DNA from: JAXGPF01 sp964463985
Lineage (GTDB): Bacteria; Verrucomicrobiota; Kiritimatiellia; JAAZAB01
Direction: 5' to 3'
NCBI GenBank assembly: GCA_964463985.1
Contig: CAYXEK010000033.1
Location: 1 to 36,607, forward strand
DNA: 36,607 nt
The position numbers and the translations under genes were made by a program. The notes beneath the pieces are model-generated. The model made no database searches and was not told the DNA's origin. It saw nothing but the letters and a program-made list of their open reading frames with translations. Below are positions 23,779 through 31,930 of this stretch, piece by piece (position 1 is the first letter of the stretch; every line of letters starts with the position of its first letter).

Positions 23779-25682
23779 GGCGCAAATTCCTCCTTAACCA
23801 CTTCAATCAACTCCGGATGCTCCCTGAAGGTTTCGAAAAACGCCAGCATAATGCCCTGCGCCCCCACCGACCCGGCGATCCTGATTTCCCGCCGCAACCG
23901 CTCGGGTGTCTTCAACTTGTCGCCGCCGTATACGCCAACAAACGGGACAAACCGATTGAAGGCATGGTGCTTGCCCGATTCGGCCTGATATGCTTCACAC
24001 AAATCGAGGATTTTGCCGTAGGACCAGAACGGCTTGTAAAACCAGGCCACCGTCTGCCCGCAGTAATCCACGTGCAATTTCGATGGATACAATGGATTCA
24101 AATCAAAGTCCGGATAGATATGGATCGCCAGCTTTAAATCAGGCTTGATTTTCAACAGCAATTCACGCGTCTGCCTGGTCCATTCCACCAGCCGTTCCTC
24201 GGAATATTTGGCTAACACTTCCTTTGCGTCCATTTCCGGGTGGGCTTCGGCGAATTGCAGGCGCTGCGCGCGCGAGTAATCGCAGAAACAGGCGTAGTAA
24301 TTCCGGTAGCCCAGGTAATCCAGCCCAATCCCATCCAGGTCGTACCTGGACGCCAGTTCGGTCAAAAACCTGGCTTCTTCCGGGTCCAGACCGCGGTCGG
24401 GGCACAGCCAATCGCCGGGATGGGCATTGACACGGTCGGGAGTAGCGCGCGGCATTTTGATTGATTGTTCTTCCCAGGGCTGGATTTGCTGCGCCAGTTC
24501 GGGATGTTGCCTGATATATTGCTTGTCCATCGCCCGCAGATTAATCGTCCAGGCATAAACCTGGATGTTTTTCGACCGCGCGGCGCGGATCAGTTCGCCC
24601 AGGGGATCAATGGTTACGCCTTTGGGTTTGGGATAAAATTCGCTGTCATAACAGACCGTCCCGCTCCAGGCGGAAGCGGATGCAATGACGGCGTTGATGT
24701 GCATTTTTTCGAGCGTGTTCACCAGATTGCTGATGGATTCCAGCGTCAGCATGTCCTTATGGCGCGCCCACATGGCGCGCCAGGCAAATTGCGGTTTCGG
24801 GAGATGGGCGGTTTTTGCCGTTTGCGCGAAAGTCCTTTCAGCCCGGAAAATAAGCCCGCCCCACCTGTCCGGATTATGGCAATCGCGGACGCCGATGACC
24901 GGCCATGTCCAGTAACTGGCTTCGCCGCCGCGCGCGGCGTAACGGCGACCCAGATGAGCCAGCCACCGGTCGCCGGGCCGCGGCGGATAATTCCGGCCCT
25001 CCGTCAGGTGCGCAAGTTCGGTGAAGGGGATGGCAATTTCCGCCTGCCAGCCGTCATCTATGTCGTATTGATCGTTAAGCGTGCCCCGCACGGCAACGGC
25101 CTGCCGCATCCCGTCACAATTCCATTCCGGCACGTCCGGTTTTTCAAAATGCTTGGCTCCGATGCGGTCGCTGACTTCCTTGCGCCAGGGCGATTTGTGC
25201 CACTTGTCGCATATTTTCCCCAACGGGTTGATGTGGGTTTCCGTGTAACGCCGGCCGATGCCGTCCGGCGCGAGATAAATCTTGAAAAAACTTTCGGTAT
25301 AGGCCTGTTTGCGCTTGCCGGGAGTTTGCCAACCTTCAATTTTCAATCCCATGGGATCGTCCCGGACGATCTTGGCGGCCCAGACATCCGGATCGCCGGC
25401 GGAAAGCGCAAAATACAAGTATTTGTCATCCCACATCATCCGGGCCTGGACCGGGTAGCGCGCCGGGGAACCGTCGGTAATATCAGCGAACACCGGCGAA
25501 GGTTCGGCATCCTGCCAGGCCTGATCGTCGAATTGACCGTCAATGACAATAGGCGTGGATGCTTTGTAAACCTGGTATTCCGGCTGTTTATCCGGCACAG
25601 CCTCCGCCGCCAAGGCCATGTTAGACATGGCAACCCAACCGGCAAATCCAGTTATTGTTTTAATTCGATTATTATTGGTCAT
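23766..25682 (-). CDS. Secreted CBM9-like + GHL10 (GH10-like) glycosidase
   Basis: From the ATG at 25682 the protein is 638 residues with signal peptide RIKTITGFAGWVAMSNMALAAEA. Residues about 35-240 are CBM9-like (PIVIDGQFDDQAWQDAEPSP; DDKYLYFALSAGDPDVWA). The C-terminal half is a GHL10-type barrel: INAVIASASAWSGTVCYDS, ELIRAARSKNIQVYAWTIN, LDGIGLDYLGYRNYYACFCD, LAIHIYPDFDLNPLYPS. This family (glycosyl hydrolase-like 10) is common in PVC secretomes; its substrates are largely untested. A longer start at 25727 adds MGMPENLTTEGTKKK, translated from a dispersed repeat, and is less likely. The gene overlaps its upstream neighbour by 11 bp and the next gene by 13 bp, so the three are coupled. Confidence 0.87.
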   Translation of the reverse strand: MTNNNRIKTITGFAGWVAMSNMALAAEAVPDKQPEYQVYKASTPIVIDGQFDDQAWQDAEPSPVFADITDGSPARYPVQARMMWDDKYLYFALSAGDPDVWAAKIVRDDPMGLKIEGWQTPGKRKQAYTESFFKIYLAPDGIGRRYTETHINPLGKICDKWHKSPWRKEVSDRIGAKHFEKPDVPEWNCDGMRQAVAVRGTLNDQYDIDDGWQAEIAIPFTELAHLTEGRNYPPRPGDRWLAHLGRRYAARGGEASYWTWPVIGVRDCHNPDRWGGLIFRAERTFAQTAKTAHLPKPQFAWRAMWARHKDMLTLESISNLVNTLEKMHINAVIASASAWSGTVCYDSEFYPKPKGVTIDPLGELIRAARSKNIQVYAWTINLRAMDKQYIRQHPELAQQIQPWEEQSIKMPRATPDRVNAHPGDWLCPDRGLDPEEARFLTELASRYDLDGIGLDYLGYRNYYACFCDYSRAQRLQFAEAHPEMDAKEVLAKYSEERLVEWTRQTRELLLKIKPDLKLAIHIYPDFDLNPLYPSKLHVDYCGQTVAWFYKPFWSYGKILDLCEAYQAESGKHHAFNRFVPFVGVYGGDKLKTPERLRREIRIAGSVGAQGIMLAFFETFREHPELIEVVKEEFAPCNE

Positions 25683-27075
25683 CTTTTTCTTCGTGCCCTC
25701 CGTGGTTAAATTTTCCGGCATCCCCATTTTTTTTAACCAATCTCATATTCACCTTCATCCAGGACGAAACCGGCTTAAAAAGTTTCGGCGCCACCGGTGC
25801 AAATCCATCCGCCTGCACGTTAATTTCATATTCGAAATCCGTCCTTGCCGGCGGCGCATTGGTGTCGGCTGCGGCGCGCATGCGGTATTCGGCCAGCAAA
25901 ACCGCATTATCCATGCCGCGTCCGGGAGTCATGCCGGCGGCATCGGTCAAGCCCTGCCAACGCGTAATGGCGTTCAGATCATTGTCATCCGCCAGCGCCC
26001 GGCAAACCACCCTGGCGCCGGCCACCGGGCAACCATTTTGATCCGACGCGGCAATCCGGACATGCCGGTGCGACACCAGGACCGGCGCCCCCCGGCTTTC
26101 CCGGGTCCGGCGTTCATAGCGGATCAAATCCGGCAGTTCCGCGGGGCCGAATTCGCAATCCACGGCATTGACCACGCTGCCGGCGATGGTCAGCCGCACG
26201 TTCAGCCGGTTACCTTCGAACACGCAATCGCGCAGCTCGGCCTGGATGGGGCCGCCCCAGTCGCGCACGGCGGCCTGCAAATCGCGGAACACACAGGATT
26301 GCGCGGTCCACCCGTAATTGATCATGGCCGCGCCGCCATGCGCGAACAGGGTATGCGTAACAATGGCGCTGTCACGCTGCAACCCGAAAGCCGCCACGCC
26401 GTTAAACCACGCCATGGTGGCATTGCTGAAGATGACGGACTCGCCGTAGAGATACCCACCTGCAAACGCATGTCTGACATCTTCCCGCGCCGCCGTGATC
26501 CGGCTGTTGTAAACATGCAACTGGCCGCCCTGGGCTGCATGGCGTGAAAATTTCCCGCCGCCGCCCGGCAAGGGCGGCGACTCCTTGACGTACAGTCCGT
26601 GCCGCTTGCCCGGAGCGGACTCTATCTGCAACACCGCCTGTATCGCTGAATCCGCCGGACTGCCGATTGTCAGGCGATTGACGCAATGCGCCGCATCCCT
26701 GGGGTTTTCGCCCTTGATCCGGAATGGATAAACCAGCACATTGCCGCACACCGTCAGCGTTTCGTGGGGACGATTGGAACTGCCGAGCTGGAAATACGTA
26801 TGGGTGCCATCATTCCGCCCGATCTGCAAGCCGGCGGCGACACGGTAGGCGCCGGTATCGGGATGGTAAGACACGAGGTTCCAACCGTTCATCCGGTCAA
26901 CCCGCAGCAGTGTTTCGGGGCGGCAGGGATTGGATTCCGGGTAGCCGGTCACCTGCAGCGTGTTGGCGGCGCGGTCATAGATCACCCCGGCGGCCGCCGG
27001 CGCGGCCGCCATCAGGCATAACGCGCGCATAGCCATCCGCAGGGCATCCATGCAAATGCAATGGAAAGAATTCAT
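25672..27075 (-). CDS. Secreted beta-helix protein with carboxypeptidase-regulatory-like tail
   Basis: A 467-residue protein with a signal peptide (MDALRMAMRALCLMAAAPAAAG within the first 30 residues) and mature start VIYDRAANTLQVTGYP. The middle is a right-handed beta-helix (SRITAAREDVRHAFAGGYLYGESVIFSNATMAWFNG; THTLFAHGGAAMINYG; CVFRDLQAAVRDWGG). Residues about 345-450 resemble a carboxypeptidase-regulatory-like/PEGA fold (VRIAASDQNGCPVAGARVVCRA). It is paralogous to 35053-36360, sharing the order YDxAAN, NxxYD/YH, FQ.GSSN.P.E, SRITA and the tail domain. The last residues, KFNHGGHEEKDDQ, are encoded by a dispersed 9-bp repeat overlapping the next gene. No good ribosome binding site is seen; M9 is an alternative start. 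Confidence 0.85.
   Translation of the reverse strand: MNSFHCICMDALRMAMRALCLMAAAPAAAGVIYDRAANTLQVTGYPESNPCRPETLLRVDRMNGWNLVSYHPDTGAYRVAAGLQIGRNDGTHTYFQLGSSNRPHETLTVCGNVLVYPFRIKGENPRDAAHCVNRLTIGSPADSAIQAVLQIESAPGKRHGLYVKESPPLPGGGGKFSRHAAQGGQLHVYNSRITAAREDVRHAFAGGYLYGESVIFSNATMAWFNGVAAFGLQRDSAIVTHTLFAHGGAAMINYGWTAQSCVFRDLQAAVRDWGGPIQAELRDCVFEGNRLNVRLTIAGSVVNAVDCEFGPAELPDLIRYERRTRESRGAPVLVSHRHVRIAASDQNGCPVAGARVVCRALADDNDLNAITRWQGLTDAAGMTPGRGMDNAVLLAEYRMRAAADTNAPPARTDFEYEINVQADGFAPVAPKLFKPVSSWMKVNMRLVKKNGDAGKFNHGGHEEKDDQ
25689..25706 (+). repeat. CTTCGTGCC/CTCCGTGGT repeat across two gene ends
   Basis: Two 9-bp units of the CTTCGTGnn family, also seen at 16153, lie where the 3' end of the beta-helix gene (stop 25672) meets the 5' end of the GHL10 gene. 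Read on the minus strand in two frames they give HGGHEEK at one C-terminus and TTEGTKK at the other gene's possible N-terminus. Confidence 0.6.
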
Positions 27076-27171
27076 GAGGCGCTTTGCAAGGCGGCTTCCG
27101 GCAGCAGTTTTCAGTAGCCGATAGTCAACATTTTGTTTTTCATCTTCCGCCCTTGATGGGCCGCGCCTGGA

Positions 27172-28296
27172 TTAACGACCGCGCAACACGTCCAGCATGG
27201 CAAGGTAATTTTCAAGTTTGGCGCCCGGCATGACGCTGTGCGAGGTGCCGTAAATGAATCCGCCGCCCGGCGCGCAGTCCTGCAATGCCTGCCGGCCGGC
27301 GGCGCGCACCTGCCCGGGATTGCCGGTGACCAGCAGATCGGCGGGCATGCCGCCCCACAGCGTCAGGTTTTTGCCATAACGTTTTTTCACTTCGGCAATG
27401 TCATTTTCCGGCTGGATGGATTGCCAGACATCCACCCCGGCTTCGACCAGCTGATCCAGCAGGGCCACATTCTTGCCGCACGAATGGTGCAGCACCGTCA
27501 GCCCCTGCGCGTGCGCCAGGTCGCAGAAAGCCTTCAACCCGGGGAAAACCGCGATCCGGAACATTTCGGGAGGAATAAACGGTCCGGCGTTATAGCCGTA
27601 ATCACAACCAGTGGCCACCCCGTCAAGCCCTTCGCGTTTGGCGATTTCAATCCCCAGGCGCATGTTCGACGAGGTCATGGTTTTCAACCGGCGCTCACGC
27701 GCCGCTTCCGGATCCTCAAATACCGCCACCCAGTTTTCCACTTCGCTGCGCGTGGCATCCGGGTAACGCAACTGGGGATGCCCGATCAGCGGCGCGCTGA
27801 AAATGTAATGCGTCCGGCCAAGTTCCCGCACCACATGCCGCACCACCTCCAGTTCCGAAGCGGTCGGCTCGGGCGAAACCGGAGCAGTCGGAGCGGGCAG
27901 CGGCGGCGGGGCGGCCGGCTTTTCGACGATCATGAAAGCATCCGTTTCGGGCGAATATTGGAGGATGCTGCCATTGTCGAGCCGCCAGCGGTTATCGCCC
28001 AGAGGGGCGGGTTTCTCCAGGGGAGTGCCGCGGCCGATGACATTATGCACCAGCACGGCATCCCACTGGTAATATTCCGTCAGCTTGACCAGCCCGGTTT
28101 TCCAGTCGGCCATCACCTGGTCGCGCCGGCCGTCCCAGAACGCGTGTTGGATCGCCCATTCGTTCCGGTAAGTGGTCCGGCCCAGCACCGGCTCAACGAC
28201 TTCGCGGCCGAACTCCCACTCGCCCGTCGGCGGCCGGTCCGGCTCGGCATGCGCCAGGGACATTAAAACACGTTCTTTCGGCGATAAATCCGGCAT
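27172..28296 (-). CDS. Uroporphyrinogen-decarboxylase-like protein, MtaA-type
   Basis: A 374-residue protein from the ATG at 28296 (MPDLSPKERVLMSLAHAEPDRPP). The open frame extends another 198 codons upstream, but that part overlaps the beta-helix gene end in another frame and has no homology-like composition. The opening helix and DR-P-P loop are typical. The metal motif is LHHSCGKN (H271, C273, G274), the canonical H-x-C-G of methyltransferase-type URO-D proteins. A proline-rich insert (residues 128-144) separates the N-terminal part from the rest. The C-terminus ends in VQSIQPEND-like WQSIQPENDI and GGGFIYGTSHSVMPGA strands. It lies between secreted beta-helix genes, suggesting a role in the same sugar pathway. 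Substrate unknown. Confidence 0.88.
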   Translation of the reverse strand: MPDLSPKERVLMSLAHAEPDRPPTGEWEFGREVVEPVLGRTTYRNEWAIQHAFWDGRRDQVMADWKTGLVKLTEYYQWDAVLVHNVIGRGTPLEKPAPLGDNRWRLDNGSILQYSPETDAFMIVEKPAAPPPLPAPTAPVSPEPTASELEVVRHVVRELGRTHYIFSAPLIGHPQLRYPDATRSEVENWVAVFEDPEAARERRLKTMTSSNMRLGIEIAKREGLDGVATGCDYGYNAGPFIPPEMFRIAVFPGLKAFCDLAHAQGLTVLHHSCGKNVALLDQLVEAGVDVWQSIQPENDIAEVKKRYGKNLTLWGGMPADLLVTGNPGQVRAAGRQALQDCAPGGGFIYGTSHSVMPGAKLENYLAMLDVLRGR

Positions 28297-28379
28297 AATC
28301 TGATTTTCCCTTTCATGCCGCCGTATGACCGGCGATGACACAGGCCGGCGCTCTGACCCTGCGGCGCCCCGCCGGCTGA

Positions 28380-30107
28380 TCACTGTAATACAAATATCGT
28401 CCCGCGCAACAGGTATTCGTAACACCCCATGTCCGTCCTGCCGGAAAACCGGTCCACACGGACGCGCCCATCCAGATCGGTTGCGCCAGTCATCCACTCC
28501 TGGTTGGTTCCGGCATTGATCGCCGGCGACTGCGCTGCCAGACGGTAGTCGCCGGCGGCGTAATCGGCAAATTCCGGTGCGGCAGTAATGTTTCCCTGTT
28601 CCGTGTTGGCCAGGCCGGGGCTGCATGAATAATAAAAGGCATTGGTCAAGTGGTCCGCCGGCAGGCTCAAATCCGACTGCCCGACTCCGTCCATGAGATT
28701 GGACACCGCGATAATGTTCCAGGCCGCCAGGTTGCCTTCCCGCATATCGTTGCTCACGGCAATGCCGCCGCCATGCACGCTTTCGTTGTCGGCGATCGTG
28801 CAGGAGGCCATGGTCACCTTGCCCGTGCCGATGTAAACTCCGCCGCCGTAACTGGCGCTGCCGCTGCCCCGATTGCCGGCGATCAGGCAATTGCGCACGG
28901 TCAGATGGGCATCCGCGGAATAGTTGTTATGCACAAAGATTCCGCCGCCCCGGTTTTGCACGGGCACAACGTTCGACACGATTGCGCAGTATTCCACCAG
29001 CCCGTGATTGTCCTGGAAAAACATGCCGCCGCCTTCGCCGCCGGTATTGGTGTTGGCCGACACCCGGGAATGGGTCACCGTAATCGCGGCATATATCACG
29101 GTTTTCACGTTGTTCGCCACTCCGGCGCCATAGTTCGCCTGGTTGCCTTCAATCACGCAGTTGGTCACCAGCAGTTCGCAACCGCTCAAGGCCAGCACGC
29201 CCCCGCCGCCGACAATGGCGCGGTTGCAGGTAATTGTACAATTGGCAAGCATTGAAGTTGCGTTGCTGTAATATATGCCGCCGGCATGGACGGCCGAATA
29301 ATTGTTGCTGATGACGCAGTCGCTGACGTTCCCGCCGTACCTGACCCGGATGCCGCCGCCGTAAATATTGGCGCCGGTAATCCAGTTATCCAGGACGTGG
29401 CAATTGGATATGACGCTTCCCCGGCAATCCACGCCGCCGCCGTTCCCGTTGATGGACACATTTGTCGCAATCCGCGAGTTCAGCAATTGCGCGTCGTACC
29501 AGACGGCCGCGCCGCCGCCGCCCCAGGTTGAACTCGATAATGTCTCGTTGCTGACCACCTGGCAATCGGTGACGATCGAATATGCGCCGGTGGCATAAAT
29601 GCCGCCGCCATCCAGCCTCGCATGGCAATGCCGGATGAGGCAATTGGTGATGATCCCGGCCTGCAAATATATTCCGCCCCCGCGTCCGCTATAGTCGCTG
29701 CCGGGCGGATACCCGTTCTGCACGGTCAGGCCGTCAACCACCGCGCCGGCATTGTTCACCCGGATACAGCGGGTTGAATTTGCCGGATCGGGATACATGG
29801 TCGTAATGACCGCTCCCGTCGGCGCATTCATCCCGCGCAGGACTATGGCGTTGGTGATGTAAATATACACCAACTGGGTATAAACCCCATCCGCCACCAG
29901 CACGGTACTGCCCGCTGGCGCAAGCGCCACGCCGTTGCTGATCGTCAGGAACGGATTGCCGATTGAGCCGTCCCCGTCAATGTCGCTGCCGGCGGTTGAC
30001 ACATGCACCGTCTGCGCCCAGGCGGCGCCCACACCCCAGAGCAACGCGCCGGCCAGCAATCCGCGCCCGGCAAGCGACCGCGAAATATTCCATTCTAAGA
30101 TTTTCAT
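28380..30107 (-). CDS. Secreted right-handed parallel beta-helix protein, paralogue 2
   Basis: A 575-residue protein with a signal peptide (LAGRGLLAGALLWGVGAAWAQ) and mature start TVHVSTAGSDIDGDGSIGNPF. The body has about ten coils with GGGIY/GGGVY and N-C-x-I motifs. The C-terminus follows the choice-of-anchor Q pattern (AAQSPAINAGTNQEWMTGATDLDGRVRVDRFSGRTDMGCYE) and ends LLRGTIFVLQ, very close to the ending of the paralogue at 30255 (LLGGTIFSVR). A ribosome binding site AAGGA lies upstream (AAGGATGAGAAGGAATG). Role: surface or secreted polysaccharide binding or lyase-like function, inferred from fold only. Confidence 0.9.
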   Translation of the reverse strand: MKILEWNISRSLAGRGLLAGALLWGVGAAWAQTVHVSTAGSDIDGDGSIGNPFLTISNGVALAPAGSTVLVADGVYTQLVYIYITNAIVLRGMNAPTGAVITTMYPDPANSTRCIRVNNAGAVVDGLTVQNGYPPGSDYSGRGGGIYLQAGIITNCLIRHCHARLDGGGIYATGAYSIVTDCQVVSNETLSSSTWGGGGAAVWYDAQLLNSRIATNVSINGNGGGVDCRGSVISNCHVLDNWITGANIYGGGIRVRYGGNVSDCVISNNYSAVHAGGIYYSNATSMLANCTITCNRAIVGGGGVLALSGCELLVTNCVIEGNQANYGAGVANNVKTVIYAAITVTHSRVSANTNTGGEGGGMFFQDNHGLVEYCAIVSNVVPVQNRGGGIFVHNNYSADAHLTVRNCLIAGNRGSGSASYGGGVYIGTGKVTMASCTIADNESVHGGGIAVSNDMREGNLAAWNIIAVSNLMDGVGQSDLSLPADHLTNAFYYSCSPGLANTEQGNITAAPEFADYAAGDYRLAAQSPAINAGTNQEWMTGATDLDGRVRVDRFSGRTDMGCYEYLLRGTIFVLQ

Positions 30108-30254
30108 TCCTTCTCATCCTTGTTGATCCGTCCGCCGTTCAATGACTGCGGCTCGCGTTTTAACTCATCCGCCAGAGGACGGCGCTGGCGCCGCGCTGCC
30201 CGGGAATACCGGCATTATTATTGCATATTTCACGGCCAAAGCCCATATTTTTAC

Positions 30255-31886
30255 TCATCGCACACTGAAGATTGTCCCGCCCAGCAAGCCCTCGTAGGCG
30301 CCCATGTCAACGAAATAATTTCGGATGCGGGCATTGCCATCCAGATCAATTGCGCCTGTCATCCAGTCCCGGAACAAGCCGGCATTGATGCCGGGCGAAC
30401 GGGATTGCAGGCGGTGATTGCCGGCGGCCGGATCAATGAACAACGGGTTATCTTCAATATTGCCCGCGCCATAGGCTGATAATGACGGCGCAGCACAGGT
30501 ATTTGAAACGCTGAAAACATCTCCGCCCGCCGCCGCATACCACCAGTTGGATGAAGTATCCCCGGCAGTATTACGGTAAACTATGCAGTTTATCATCAAA
30601 TTGGTGATCGCGTCGGAATTGGAAAAGTAGATTCCACCGCCCTCATCGCCCGCGTCATTGCCCGCAATGGTGCAGTTTTCGAGAATACCCCAGCGCAGCG
30701 CATAAATTCCGCCGCCGTTGGTGACGGCAATATTGCCGCTGATATCGCAGCCGGTGATCCAGGCATTGCTGGTGCCGCCCGAATAAAACACGCCGCCGCC
30801 TTGGCCGGCATGATTCTCAATAATCCGGCAATTATGCAGGCGGTTGGTTTCGCCGATGTTTGCGGCCGAAAAATATACTCCGCCGCCATAATAGTCCGCG
30901 GTATTATTGCTGATCAGGCAATCCACGACCGGCACACTGTAGTTGCCTGAACGGGCGCGCACCACATACACTCCGGCGCCATTTTGGGAGGAATTGCCGG
31001 CCGCCACGCAATTTGAAAAGATGCCCCGGGCAAAGTAAAGCGCGGCGCCGCCGCCGGAAGACGCGGTATTGTTTTCAAACCGGCAATCTATAAATGTGCC
31101 GGCATAATAGGCATAGGCGCCGCCGCCATAACGCGCGGCCTCATTGCCGATGAACTCGCAATTTGAAGCCGCAAGCATGCCTTCACGGGTCAACATTCCG
31201 CCGCCATCCCAGGCGGCGTTGCTGATAAAACGGCAGGAATCAATCAGGCCGTTATTCAAGGTAAAAGCGCCGCCGCCGCCCTGGGAATTTACGCCGGCGG
31301 CCAAGGCAGTATTGTTGCGGATGACACTGTTCAACAGGCGCGACAAGGTGCTGCCGACAAATATCCCGCCGCCATTGCTCACCGCGATATTATGGGTCAA
31401 AATGCAGTTAGTCACCGTGCAAGTCAATTGGTAAACGCCGCCGCCGCGCCCCAGCCGGTCATCCGCCGACGCATAACCGTTGGAGAATGTAAAACCATCA
31501 ACCACTGTAAGGGTCTGGTTACCATTGACATACATGCAGCGGTTGGTGGCATTGGGGTGATTGCCGTTGATGATTGTATTGGTCGGATCCACGATGCCAT
31601 TGTTCCAACTGCGCAACGTCAGGTGCTGGGTAAAGACTATTTCCGCAGTCAAGTCATATGTGCCGTTGGAGACGAACACGGCATACCCGGCGCCGCCGCC
31701 GCCGGCAGCCGCCAGAGCATTGCTGATTGTGGCAAACGGCGCGCCCCAACTGTCGCCGGCATTGCCGTCATCGCCGGCCGGCGACGGCGCCACATACCAG
31801 GTTGTCTGGGCGCCGGCTTGTACTGTCAATAAAAATGAAAAACACAAGCTGACTGCAAACAGGTTGTTAATTAATAATTTCCTCAA
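30255..31886 (-). CDS. Secreted right-handed parallel beta-helix protein, paralogue 3 (TTG start)
   Basis: A 543-residue protein from a TTG at 31886, chosen because AGGGGAGG lies exactly 6 nt upstream. This gives a good signal peptide (MRKLLINNLFAVSLCFSFLLTVQAGAQ). The alternative GTG at 31934 overlaps the preceding stop as GTGA but has no ribosome binding site. The mature start is TTWYVAPSPAGDDGNAGDSW. At least eleven GGG-(V/I/A)-(Y/F) coil motifs are visible, followed by the choice-of-anchor Q ending (RSPGINAGLFRDWMTGAIDLDGNARI....DMGAYE) and LLGGTIFSVR. It follows the large CBM9/TIM-barrel gene directly. No catalytic residues are evident. Confidence 0.88.
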   Translation of the reverse strand: MRKLLINNLFAVSLCFSFLLTVQAGAQTTWYVAPSPAGDDGNAGDSWGAPFATISNALAAAGGGGAGYAVFVSNGTYDLTAEIVFTQHLTLRSWNNGIVDPTNTIINGNHPNATNRCMYVNGNQTLTVVDGFTFSNGYASADDRLGRGGGVYQLTCTVTNCILTHNIAVSNGGGIFVGSTLSRLLNSVIRNNTALAAGVNSQGGGGAFTLNNGLIDSCRFISNAAWDGGGMLTREGMLAASNCEFIGNEAARYGGGAYAYYAGTFIDCRFENNTASSGGGAALYFARGIFSNCVAAGNSSQNGAGVYVVRARSGNYSVPVVDCLISNNTADYYGGGVYFSAANIGETNRLHNCRIIENHAGQGGGVFYSGGTSNAWITGCDISGNIAVTNGGGIYALRWGILENCTIAGNDAGDEGGGIYFSNSDAITNLMINCIVYRNTAGDTSSNWWYAAAGGDVFSVSNTCAAPSLSAYGAGNIEDNPLFIDPAAGNHRLQSRSPGINAGLFRDWMTGAIDLDGNARIRNYFVDMGAYEGLLGGTIFSVR

Positions 31887-31930
31887 AGTTTTCCTCCCCT
31901 GATTTTTTATTCGGAGTCCGCTACGAAAAT

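Noticed and set aside
28297..28890. N-terminal extension of the third URO-D-like frame
   Set aside because: It overlaps the 3' end of the beta-helix gene in another frame and reads as R/G/Q-rich noise. The family's normal start is at 28296.
10460..31800. Dense GCCGCC words as a possible CRISPR or satellite array
   Set aside because: They are the codons of GGG-I/V-Y coils in the beta-helix genes, with irregular spacing and no constant spacer length.
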